From assembly GCA_965183875.1 (NCBI GenBank), contig CBCYMK010000013.1, forward strand, positions 1 through 64,000: 64,000 nt of DNA. Reading direction: 5' to 3'. Below the pieces are notes generated by a model, which worked only from the letters and a program-made list of their open reading frames with translations, was not told the DNA's origin and searched no databases. The first letter of the stretch is position 1; every line of letters starts with the position of its first letter. Both the position numbers and the translations under genes were made by a program. This document shows, in pieces, positions 1 through 7,780 of this stretch. The DNA is from UBA6772 sp965183875. GTDB lineage: Bacteria > Bacteroidota > Bacteroidia > Flavobacteriales > UBA7430.

Positions 1-1
1 T

Positions 2-190
2 ACTCACGGCTCGGGGTATACCTACGATCAGCATGTGCCTTTAATATGGTATGGTTGGAAAGTACAGGCAGGTAAAACAGCTCAAAAATATGCTATTACA
101 GAAATAGCCTCTACGATTTCAAGTTTATTAGGTATTAGTTTCCCTAATGGTTCTGGTACTAAAGTTATCCCGCTCCCTCTTAGCGAATAA
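2..190 (+). CDS. C-terminal end of an alkaline-phosphatase/phosphodiesterase family hydrolase (partial)
   Basis: An open frame enters from outside the window and runs 62 codons to a TAA at 188-190. It reads THGSGYTYDQHVPLIWYGW and then a segment with EIASTISSLLGI and a closing LPLSE. The H-G-x-x-Y-x-Y-D-x-H-V-P-L-x-x-Y-G pattern, followed by an I-A-x-T-I-x-x-L-L-G-I helix, is the C-terminal metal-site region of PafA-like alkaline phosphatases and type I phosphodiesterases; the final histidine would be a zinc ligand. This is family knowledge applied to a short fragment, so the exact enzyme is uncertain. Its last 11 bases overlap the 3' end of the convergent gene on the other strand, and no terminator separates the two. 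Confidence 0.6.
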   Translation, partial: THGSGYTYDQHVPLIWYGWKVQAGKTAQKYAITEIASTISSLLGISFPNGSGTKVIPLPLSE

Positions 191-2570
191 GTGTAACAAG
201 TCCTTTTACTTGGTAGGTAATATCCTCTATGGTATTGTAGTGAATCAGATAAACATAGTTGTCACTTTTACACTCTATACCTGATTTGTAATTTAAACCA
301 TTCCATTTAGGCTCCGTGCCAAATCCCTCGTATACTATTTTTCCCCAGCGGTCAAAAATTTGCATTGTGTAATCTTCTACATTATGATATACTGGAAAGA
401 AAAAGTCGTTGGTGCCATTCTCATTCGGGGTAAATACATTAGGTACCCAGAAGGTATGGTAGAATTGAATGTTTATATCTAAGCTTGTAGAGTCTATACA
501 TTCATATTCGTTAGTGACAAATTGCCAAATTGTGAAATCTCCAATTGCTGGGATAATATATACAGGCTCTTCTTCGGTGCTGGTTTTTCCTGTGCTAAAT
601 TCATATAAATAGGAATCTGCATGTTGAGCGTAATTGCTAATATAAACCTCATCTCCATAAATGATACTGTCTGAGTTTAGCTCGAACGAAGAAATAGGTT
701 GTGGTAATACATTTATATAATTATCTAAATTTAAACTTCCTTCGCATAAGGTGTTTAGATTTACTACGCTCAGAGAAATTGAGTATTCTCCCTCCATATA
801 CGTGTTCGATGGATCACTCTCACTAGAGTTAATTCCATTTCCTAAGTCCCAATTAAATGCATAATCAGCTGAGTTTAGTGAGCTTTCGAACTCCACCATA
901 TATGGTTCGCAACCCCCTGTAGGTGAGCTTTGAATTTCTACGTCTATATGGTCTAAGATTTCTATTGTAGTCTGTGTGGCATTTTCGCAACCGTTATAAA
1001 GTACGTTTAGGGTAATTGTTTGTTCCCCTAAGTTTGAAAAACTAATGCCATTAGGGTTTTGATTTGTACTGTATTGAATATTCGAATTAGGCCCAAAATC
1101 CCATTCGAAATAAGATCCTAAAGGGTAGGTGCCTAGGGCAGAGAAATTGTATACATTTCCTTCTAGACATTGGCTCCCTAAGTCTGGTATTGTTGGAAAT
1201 ATATCCTCTTCATAAAGCTCTATATTTGCTGTGTAGGTTTCATCGCACTCCTCGTATTGTACATTAAAACTCACCGGATAGCTTCCTAAAGCAGGAAAAG
1301 AAATAGAACTTGGATTGAGTAATCCCGAACTACTTGGGCTGGCAACTGATCCGAAATCCCAATTCACTATAGCGCCTGCAGGAATAAGTCCTTCTCCCTC
1401 AAAAGAAAAAGAGTTGTTGCTTAAACACTGTGGGTCGGGACTTGAAAATATAGGGTTCAGCTCGGTAATTAAAGCGAAGGTAACTGTGTTTGTATCTGCA
1501 CATGCCGTAGCAGGATTGGCTATTAGACTTACTGTATAATTTCCAGTGTCGGGGTAGGTATAGTTAGGTTCGAAGGCTGTAGAGGTGGAGCTTCCATTTC
1601 CAAATTCCCATAAATACGTATTCGCATTGGTACTTGCATTGGTGAATTCTACCGTTAATCCATTGCAAATCCAATCGTATAAAGGACTAGAAGCCGTTGT
1701 GATATTACAGTCTACTACCATAAATCTGAAATCACGGACAATAGAATTAATAAAAACACCATCTCTATATTCGTCTACTTTAACCCCAATAATATACATA
1801 CCTATTTGTGTAGGTGTACCCGTAATACTCCCAGAGTTTTCATTTATTCCTATAATAGGATTAGAGTCTATAGGGTAGTTTTCGGAGTAGCCTGTTTCCC
1901 ACGGAATAGTGACAAATGGTGGTGGGCTTATAAACGTTGGGTCTAAATCGTTAGCTCCATGTAAAGGAGTGGTGAGCGAATAAACCAAAGAGTCGTTGTC
2001 TGGATCTATAGCAGAAAGATTAACGTTTATTTCATCGCCCAAACAAAGTGCTAATGGTGGGTAGGCTTCAAAAGATGGACTGCTATTACAGTCGGTAATT
2101 AATTCTAATCCAGGAATACTTGTCGTATAGGTGTTTCCAAATAAAGCTGGTGTTACAATATTTATAATAGAGGGGTTTCTACAACAGCGTTGGTAAGCCA
2201 GTTGATAGCCACCAACTATTGGTGGTAATTCTACTGTAACGGTATAAACACCTCTTAAAATACATAAATCAGTGGGCAGTTCTAGGCAGTCGTTTCCAAC
2301 TGTTTCATCGCTTAACTCAATTTCTTCAGCCTCTGATATGGAAATCGATTCTACTAATTCATTTGAGCTGTTGTAAATTGAAAGTATTCCTTCGTCGTCG
2401 AATGTAATACCTGTGGTGTTGCTAGGTCCGCAGTCCACATACATGATCAGTTTAATCTCGTATAAATTATCACCTAAACAATTATAGGTCATTTCGCCCC
2501 CAATTAAATGAGTGGCAAAAGAGGAGATACTGTACCAAAAGAATATAAAAAGTAGAGAGAGTTTTTTCAA
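180..2570 (-). CDS. Secreted PKD-domain surface protein with gliding-motility-associated (T9SS type B) C-terminal domain
   Basis: The frame is open up to 2612, but no ATG fits. I prefer the TTG at 2570, which begins MKKLSLLFIFFWYSISSFA, a clean signal peptide followed by THLIGGEMTYNCLG, a usual mature N-terminus in this family. The TTG at 2612 would add 14 residues ahead of the signal. PKD-like domains with W-x-F-G or W-D-L-G-N-G cores lie near residues 295-360 and 550-600 of the 796-residue product. The last 95 residues (VPNVFTPNENGTNDFF, then IFDRWGKIVYEG and W-N-G) match the gliding-motility-associated C-terminal domain, a T9SS sorting signal. It probably leaves the cell through SprA and stays at the surface. 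It follows the methyltransferase gene by a few tens of bases, likely in one transcript. Ligand unknown. Confidence 0.85.
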   Translation of the reverse strand: MKKLSLLFIFFWYSISSFATHLIGGEMTYNCLGDNLYEIKLIMYVDCGPSNTTGITFDDEGILSIYNSSNELVESISISEAEEIELSDETVGNDCLELPTDLCILRGVYTVTVELPPIVGGYQLAYQRCCRNPSIINIVTPALFGNTYTTSIPGLELITDCNSSPSFEAYPPLALCLGDEINVNLSAIDPDNDSLVYSLTTPLHGANDLDPTFISPPPFVTIPWETGYSENYPIDSNPIIGINENSGSITGTPTQIGMYIIGVKVDEYRDGVFINSIVRDFRFMVVDCNITTASSPLYDWICNGLTVEFTNASTNANTYLWEFGNGSSTSTAFEPNYTYPDTGNYTVSLIANPATACADTNTVTFALITELNPIFSSPDPQCLSNNSFSFEGEGLIPAGAIVNWDFGSVASPSSSGLLNPSSISFPALGSYPVSFNVQYEECDETYTANIELYEEDIFPTIPDLGSQCLEGNVYNFSALGTYPLGSYFEWDFGPNSNIQYSTNQNPNGISFSNLGEQTITLNVLYNGCENATQTTIEILDHIDVEIQSSPTGGCEPYMVEFESSLNSADYAFNWDLGNGINSSESDPSNTYMEGEYSISLSVVNLNTLCEGSLNLDNYINVLPQPISSFELNSDSIIYGDEVYISNYAQHADSYLYEFSTGKTSTEEEPVYIIPAIGDFTIWQFVTNEYECIDSTSLDINIQFYHTFWVPNVFTPNENGTNDFFFPVYHNVEDYTMQIFDRWGKIVYEGFGTEPKWNGLNYKSGIECKSDNYVYLIHYNTIEDITYQVKGLVTLIR

Positions 2571-2615
2571 AATAAATATTTGCTTCAATTTACCATAAAT
2601 ATATGGAAGCAAAAA

Positions 2616-3260
2616 TTATTCCTTTTTTCTACAAATCATTAACCCATCTCTTAGGGGGAGCAGTAAATTCTCAACTCGAGGATCCTCTTGTACTTTGCGG
2701 TTGTATTCTAGTAGTGCCAGCGTAGATTTGTCACTTGGGTTAATCTCTTCAATCACTTTTCCCGACCACAATACATTGTCTGCTATAATCCAAGCTCCAG
2801 GATTCATCTTTTCTATAAGAAGATCAAAATAAAGAGGGTAGTTCTTTTTGTCGGCATCTATAAAAGCGAGGTCTATGTTTAAGTCTAATGAAGGGATTAG
2901 CTTACTAGCATCTCCAATATGTTGGACTATTTGATGTTCGAAGCCGGCTTTTTCGAAATAACGGGCATTCATATCTTCCAATTCTTCATTAACATCTATT
3001 GTATGTAGTACACCATCTATAGGAAGCCCCTTTGCTAGGCAAATTGCAGAATAACCTGTGTAAGTACCAATTTCTAAAATGCATTTTGGAGTCATCATCC
3101 TACTTAGCATGGTAAGGAATTGTCCTTGTAGATTGCCAGAAATCATACGTGGATTCAGTACAGAGGTATGTGTTTCTCGGTTCAATTCTTCTAAAACATC
3201 ACAGTGTGCACTCGTGTGCTCTGTACAATAATTGTCGAGTTCTTTTGAGATGAATTCCAT
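2616..3260 (-). CDS. Class I SAM-dependent O-methyltransferase (caffeoyl-CoA O-methyltransferase family)
   Basis: The 214-residue product carries the SAM-binding motif I ILEIGTYTGYSAICLAKGLP, the acidic ribose-binding step (HTIDVNEE), and the metal-binding region DLAFIDADKKNYPLYFDLL followed by ADNVLWSGKV. These are hallmarks of the Methyltransf_3 family, Mg-dependent cytosolic O-methyltransferases acting on catechol-like or unknown small molecules. Length is typical. Its start codon abuts the stop of the M16 peptidase gene upstream, so the two are almost certainly co-transcribed, an arrangement seen in other flavobacteria. Substrate cannot be told from sequence. Confidence 0.88.
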   Translation of the reverse strand: MEFISKELDNYCTEHTSAHCDVLEELNRETHTSVLNPRMISGNLQGQFLTMLSRMMTPKCILEIGTYTGYSAICLAKGLPIDGVLHTIDVNEELEDMNARYFEKAGFEHQIVQHIGDASKLIPSLDLNIDLAFIDADKKNYPLYFDLLIEKMNPGAWIIADNVLWSGKVIEEINPSDKSTLALLEYNRKVQEDPRVENLLLPLRDGLMICRKKE

Positions 3261-4493
3261 TTATAGATCTTTGGGTTCGTAAATGATAGTACTCAGTTGA
3301 TCTTCTTGGAAAACCTCTTGTGCTACTTCTTGAATCTCTTCAGCTGTGATGGAAAGGATTTTCGCATTCATTTCTTCTAGGCTTTCAACTTTCCCAAAAG
3401 CATGGTAGCTTTTTGCAATAGATTGCATCAGGTTACAGTTGTTTTCTTGTGCGATAGCCAATTGACCAATAAGTTGTTGCTTTGCTTTTTGCAATTGTAC
3501 AGGTCCCAGTTTTACCTCTCGTAATTTTTGAAGCTCTTTGTAGATCAACCTTAGCGTCTTTTTAACCGTTTGTGGGTCAGTACCAAAGTATATCCCCCAC
3601 ACGCCAGTGTCACAGTAAGTCGTATAATTAGATTCTATGGTATATGTAAATCCGTATTTTTCTCTAATCCCTAGGTTAAGCCTAGAATTCATTCCGGGGC
3701 CACCCAATAAATTGTTCAATAATATAAGGGTTCTCGCCTTAGGATTGTTTGCGCTATACGCCCTGTTACCTACAATACAATGTGTTTGAGAAATGTCCTT
3801 TTTTACATGGAGTTCTCGTGTTTCGTAGCCATTTATGCCGTGGCGTTTATAACTGCGTTTATTTGCTGGAATATGAGAAAGATGTTTTTCTGCTAGTCGT
3901 ACGAGTTTGTTAAAGTCGATGTTTCCTACAGAACTTAGAATCATTTCATCTGTATTGTAGTGCTTCTGCATATAGTCTTTCGCCTTTTTGTGGTCGAAAT
4001 TATGCAGTGTTTTTTTTATGCCTAAAATATTTCTACCTATCGGATGTCCATGGTAAATTAACTCTTCGTAGTCATCGAATATTGCTTCCGATGGACTGTC
4101 TAAATAGGAGTTGATTTCATCTACTATAACATCTTTTTCTTTCTCCAGCTCTTTTTGTGGTAGAGTGGAGTTGAATACTATATCGCTCATAAGTTCAATA
4201 GAGCGCTCGTAGTATTCTTTCATGAAGGTAGAGTAATACCAGGTTTCTTCTTTGGTGGTGTAGGCATTGAGCTCTCCCCCTACATCCTCTAAGCGACTTA
4301 AAATATGGAATGCTTTACGCTTTGTTGTTCCTTTAAATAAGGCGTGTTCTATAAAATGTGCCATACCCTGCTCTGGGGCAGATTCATCTCTAGATCCCGT
4401 ATTTATCATTAGTCCACAGTGTGCTACCGCACTTTCTACCTGATGATGAATAATGCGAATACCGTTTGTTAATTCATGCGTTTTAATCTCCAT
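3261..4493 (-). CDS. M16 family zinc metallopeptidase (processing-peptidase-like)
   Basis: The 410-residue product has the inverted zinc motif H-F-I-E-H at residues 46-50, the distal glutamate region ELEKEKDVIVDEINSY, and the R-x-x-G-x-x-Y stretch (NLGIREKYGFTYTIES) of the C-terminal half, so both halves of an M16B peptidase are present. The start at 4493 (MEIKTHELTNG) fits the usual N-terminal beta strand; the frame is open 13 codons further up, but that stretch is low-complexity intergenic DNA. There is no signal peptide, so the enzyme is likely cytosolic or periplasm-facing by an unknown route. A TATCTTTG promoter element lies only 4 bp upstream of the ATG, which suggests a leaderless or nearly leaderless mRNA. 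Confidence 0.9.
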   Translation of the reverse strand: MEIKTHELTNGIRIIHHQVESAVAHCGLMINTGSRDESAPEQGMAHFIEHALFKGTTKRKAFHILSRLEDVGGELNAYTTKEETWYYSTFMKEYYERSIELMSDIVFNSTLPQKELEKEKDVIVDEINSYLDSPSEAIFDDYEELIYHGHPIGRNILGIKKTLHNFDHKKAKDYMQKHYNTDEMILSSVGNIDFNKLVRLAEKHLSHIPANKRSYKRHGINGYETRELHVKKDISQTHCIVGNRAYSANNPKARTLILLNNLLGGPGMNSRLNLGIREKYGFTYTIESNYTTYCDTGVWGIYFGTDPQTVKKTLRLIYKELQKLREVKLGPVQLQKAKQQLIGQLAIAQENNCNLMQSIAKSYHAFGKVESLEEMNAKILSITAEEIQEVAQEVFQEDQLSTIIYEPKDL

Positions 4494-4497
4494 AGGG

Positions 4498-4505
4498 CAA
4501 AGATA
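4498..4505 (-). promoter_or_regulatory. -7 promoter element TATCTTTG of the M16 peptidase unit
   Basis: On the minus strand TATCTTTG fits the Bacteroidota -7 consensus TAnnTTTG. No good TTTG element is found at the usual 18-20 bp upstream spacing, where the sequence is a degenerate TA-rich repeat. The element ends 4 bp before the chosen ATG, so transcription would start at or next to the start codon. Confidence 0.45.
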
Positions 4506-4623
4506 ATTATAAGTATTAAGTATAAGGTACAAAGTATAGGTATTGGGTGACTATTATTGGTGAGTTGTAATTTGTGTGTTTCTGAAGTAGGTTGTACTGA
4601 CCAATATTTTATTTTCCATAATT

Positions 4624-4672
4624 CATCCCTCATCCCTCATCCCTCATCCCTCATCCCTCATCCCTCATCCCT
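4624..4672 (+). repeat. Seven perfect tandem copies of heptamer CATCCCT
   Basis: Seven uninterrupted 7-bp units are followed by a partial CATC and a degenerate tail. They lie in the divergent intergenic region between the M16 peptidase and the metalloprotease. Neighbouring bases 4505-4550 are also a loose repeat built from AAGTAT/AAGGTA words. Similar 7-8 bp word repeats occur at 9584, 13800 and 38395. Confidence 0.95.
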
Positions 4673-4712
4673 CATCATTTCTCATTTGTGTATGATTATT
4701 GCTATGAAGTTT

Positions 4713-4720
4713 TATCTTTG
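4713..4720 (+). promoter_or_regulatory. Possible -7 element TATCTTTG upstream of the metalloprotease gene
   Basis: TATCTTTG matches TAnnTTTG and lies 23 bp before the ATG of the metalloprotease gene. The nearest TTTG upstream is about 24 bp away, further than the 18-19 bp spacing seen at the better promoters here, so this is only a candidate. Confidence 0.35.
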
Positions 4721-4743
4721 AACAAATCATTTAAAAATTTGAA

Positions 4744-7281
4744 ATGAAAAATTGGATCTATACCCTTAGTTTTTTAGTTGCTACTGTTGGTTTTACACAG
4801 CCTTGTGAAGCGCAATTCTTTAAAAAGAAAAAGAATGTTGCTGAAAAAACTACCAAAAAAGCTGAAAAGAATAAATACAAGCAAAAGATTAAAAATACCG
4901 ATAAAATTGACGGTCTTTTTACGCTTTACCGCGATAAAACCAAGGGTAAATTATATATAGAAATTACCGAAGATCAGTTAAATAAAGAATACATCCATTT
5001 TTCATATATCGAAAATGGGGTGACTGATGCAGGTTTTTTTAGAGGGAACTTTAGAAATTCTAAGGTTTTCAAAATCCAAAAATATTACGACCGTATAGAG
5101 TTTATACAAGAAAATACGAGTTATTATTTTGACCAAGAAAGTGCATTGTCTCGTTCTGCTGAAGCCAACTTAAATAATCCTGTTTTAGTAAGTGAGCAGA
5201 TTATTGTGAGTAGTAAAGACAGTACTAAATTTTTAATTGATGCCGATAAGATTTTCTTGGCTGAGAATTTACAGCAGATAAAACGTGCTTCTCGTCCAGG
5301 TTCTAGAAGTTTTCAATTAGGGAAACTCAGCAAAACTAAAACCAAATACCACAAACTAAAAAATTACCCTGAAAACACGGATATAATCGTTAAGTATGCC
5401 TACGACAATGCGCTGCCTAGAGCTTATGGTGGTACTGCTGTAGCAGATTCGCGTTATGTGAATATCTTGGTGCAACATTCATTAATAGAAATGCCTGATA
5501 ATAATTTTGAAGCTCGCTTCGACGATCCTCGAGTGGGGTATTTTACTACTCGTGTAAACGATATGACTACAGCAGAGGCAATCAACTATAGAGATTTGGT
5601 GCACCGTTGGAACTTGGTGAAGAAAAACCCTGAACTAGAAATTTCTGAACCTGTCGAACCTCTAGTGTACTGGATAGAAAATACAACTCCTGTAGCCTTG
5701 AGAGATTTAATTAAGGAAGGCGTAGAATCTTGGAGTTTGGCTTTTGAAAGTGCAGGATTTAAAAATGCTGTTCAAGTAAAAATTCAACCCGATGATGCCG
5801 ACTGGGATGCCGGAGATATTCGTTATAATGTATTGCGCTGGACTTCTTCTCCAAATCCTCCTTTTGGTGGCTACGGACCGAGTTTTGTGAATCCACGTAC
5901 AGGCCAGATTTTGGGTGCTGATATTATGTTGGAGTGGGTATATATCACCAAAAGAATACAGCAAGGAGAATTGTTCGAAAACACCGCTTTGTTTTTAGAT
6001 GAAGAAAATCCAATGGATGCGCATTACTGTTCTGCTTCTGCCTTGATGCAGTCGAATAATCTTTTTGCACAAAATGCTGTTGATGCTATGGACTTATCTG
6101 AGGTGGCTAAAGAAACGCTTATTAGAGAATCTTTAAGAAGGTTAGTATTACACGAGGTTGGTCATACACTAGGTCTTAACCATAATTTTAAAGGCTCTAA
6201 TTTGTTGTCTTATAAAGAGATCTTAAACAAAGAAACAACCTACGAAAAAGGGCTTTGTTCTTCGGTAATGGAGTACCCATCTATCAATTTCAGTTTAGAA
6301 GCCGAAAATCAAGGTTTGTATTACGATACTATTCCTGGACCTTACGATCATTGGGCAATACGCTTTGCATATTCTGAGGTAGATGAAAAAGGATTGAATA
6401 CCATTTTAAATGAAAGTACAAAACACGAACATGCTTTTGCTAATGATGCCGATGATATGCGTGGTACAGGTAAAGGAATGGATCCAGATGCGATGATATA
6501 TGACTTAACTTCGGAGCCTGTTTTGTATGCGGTGGATAGAATTAAATTGGTGAATAAAATCTTTCCAAATATTTTGGATAAGTATCGCAAAGAAGGGACT
6601 TCTCATCAAGAATTGCTGAATTCATATTATACGCTTACTGGACAGTATTCAACATCTCTTAAAATTATTAGCCGTCAAATTGCTGGGGTGAAAGTTGACC
6701 GTGCTATGGTAGGACAGGATACTGATTCGAAACCATTTTCTCCTGTTTCTTATGCCGATCAAAAAGAGGCTATGAATGCATTAGCAAAATATGCTTTTGC
6801 ACCCAATGCATTTGAGAAAGCAGAAGCTTTATATCCTTATTTACAAAGACAAAGAAGAGGTTTTAGTACACCTTATGGTGGGGAAGATCCAAAAATTCAC
6901 GAGCGTGTATTGAGTATTCAACGTATGGTTTTAGGACAGTTATTAAACAAAAATGTATTAAACCGTATGGTAAATACGAGTTTGTATGGAAATGAATACA
7001 GTCCTACCGCTTATTTTAACGACTTAAACGATGCGGTATTTAAAGCTGATAAAAACAAGTCTGTAAATAGTTTCCGTCAGAATTTACAGGTAGAATATGT
7101 AAATCGATTGATACGTGTAGCTAAAAATAGAGGAGCAAGTTCTCAGGTACGCGCACAAGTATTTAACCAGTTAACGCTATTGTTGAAGGAAATGAATAAT
7201 ACGAACTCTACCGATGAGAGTACTAATATACACAGAGCATATATAGCGCATACAATTGATGCTCATTTAGATAATAAATAG
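4744..7281 (+). CDS. Secreted zinc-dependent metalloprotease with N-terminal DUF5117/DUF5118-type domains
   Basis: The product has 845 residues and starts with a signal peptide (MKNWIYTLSFLVATVGFTQP...CEAQ). The extended zinc motif H-E-V-G-H-T-L-G-L-N-H lies at residues 470-480, and a Met-turn SSVMEYP follows about 40 residues later; together these mark a metzincin-type protease. The several hundred residues before it, with a long run of lysines after the signal, correspond to the domains usually annotated DUF5118/DUF5117 in Bacteroidota. It has no T9SS sorting domain, so periplasm or outer membrane is the likely site. The SRPBCC gene follows after 3 bp and probably shares its transcript. Substrate unknown. 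Confidence 0.88.
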   Translation: MKNWIYTLSFLVATVGFTQPCEAQFFKKKKNVAEKTTKKAEKNKYKQKIKNTDKIDGLFTLYRDKTKGKLYIEITEDQLNKEYIHFSYIENGVTDAGFFRGNFRNSKVFKIQKYYDRIEFIQENTSYYFDQESALSRSAEANLNNPVLVSEQIIVSSKDSTKFLIDADKIFLAENLQQIKRASRPGSRSFQLGKLSKTKTKYHKLKNYPENTDIIVKYAYDNALPRAYGGTAVADSRYVNILVQHSLIEMPDNNFEARFDDPRVGYFTTRVNDMTTAEAINYRDLVHRWNLVKKNPELEISEPVEPLVYWIENTTPVALRDLIKEGVESWSLAFESAGFKNAVQVKIQPDDADWDAGDIRYNVLRWTSSPNPPFGGYGPSFVNPRTGQILGADIMLEWVYITKRIQQGELFENTALFLDEENPMDAHYCSASALMQSNNLFAQNAVDAMDLSEVAKETLIRESLRRLVLHEVGHTLGLNHNFKGSNLLSYKEILNKETTYEKGLCSSVMEYPSINFSLEAENQGLYYDTIPGPYDHWAIRFAYSEVDEKGLNTILNESTKHEHAFANDADDMRGTGKGMDPDAMIYDLTSEPVLYAVDRIKLVNKIFPNILDKYRKEGTSHQELLNSYYTLTGQYSTSLKIISRQIAGVKVDRAMVGQDTDSKPFSPVSYADQKEAMNALAKYAFAPNAFEKAEALYPYLQRQRRGFSTPYGGEDPKIHERVLSIQRMVLGQLLNKNVLNRMVNTSLYGNEYSPTAYFNDLNDAVFKADKNKSVNSFRQNLQVEYVNRLIRVAKNRGASSQVRAQVFNQLTLLLKEMNNTNSTDESTNIHRAYIAHTIDAHLDNK

Positions 7282-7284
7282 CCT

Positions 7285-7716
7285 ATGAAGTTTAGTTGCG
7301 AAATACAAATAAACGCTCCTTTAGAACGCGTTGCTGTCTTGTGGTTTGATGAATCGAACAATAAGCACTGGCAAGATGGTTTCGAATCGTGCAAATTGGT
7401 TGCTGGAGTAAAAAATGAAGTCGATTCAAAATCTATTCTAAGCTATAATAAAGAGAAGATGATTTTGGAAGAAACCATTCTATTGTACAACTATCCGCTA
7501 GAAAAAAAAGGGCTCTACGAACATAAGCACATGAGCAATACCCAACATACTAAATTCAAAGATTTGGGTAATGGAAAAACCTTGTACATCTCGGAAGTAG
7601 ATTATATCGCATTTCACCATTTTATGCCTAGGCTTCTTTTTAAATTGTTTCCCAGTATGTTTAAAAAGATGAGTATGAAATGGGTGAAGCAGTTTAAAAC
7701 CTTTGCTGAAAAATAA
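7285..7716 (+). CDS. SRPBCC (START-like/polyketide-cyclase) family small protein
   Basis: The 143-residue product begins MKFSCEIQINAPLERVAVLW, the first strand and I-x-x-P-x-x-x-V-W pattern of SRPBCC hydrophobic-ligand proteins. A central strand-rich part follows, then a long C-terminal helix (PSMFKKMSMKWVKQFKTFAE). There is no signal peptide. It lies 3 bp after the metalloprotease gene, and the unit ends at a strong hairpin terminator. Ligand and function are unknown; these proteins bind lipids or aromatic compounds, or act as cyclases. Confidence 0.75.
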   Translation: MKFSCEIQINAPLERVAVLWFDESNNKHWQDGFESCKLVAGVKNEVDSKSILSYNKEKMILEETILLYNYPLEKKGLYEHKHMSNTQHTKFKDLGNGKTLYISEVDYIAFHHFMPRLLFKLFPSMFKKMSMKWVKQFKTFAEK

Positions 7717-7727
7717 AGATTAAAAAA

Positions 7728-7756
7728 AAGAGCCTCAATTTTGAGGCTCTTTTTTG
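7728..7756 (+). terminator. Bidirectional hairpin terminator
   Basis: An 11-bp perfect stem (AAGAGCCTCAA with TTGAGGCTCTT) and a TT loop are followed by T residues, with an A run on the other side. It ends the metalloprotease/SRPBCC unit and the leftward acyl-CoA dehydrogenase operon. Confidence 0.9.
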
Positions 7757-7780
7757 CATTCGAAATAGCTGAGAGCTATA

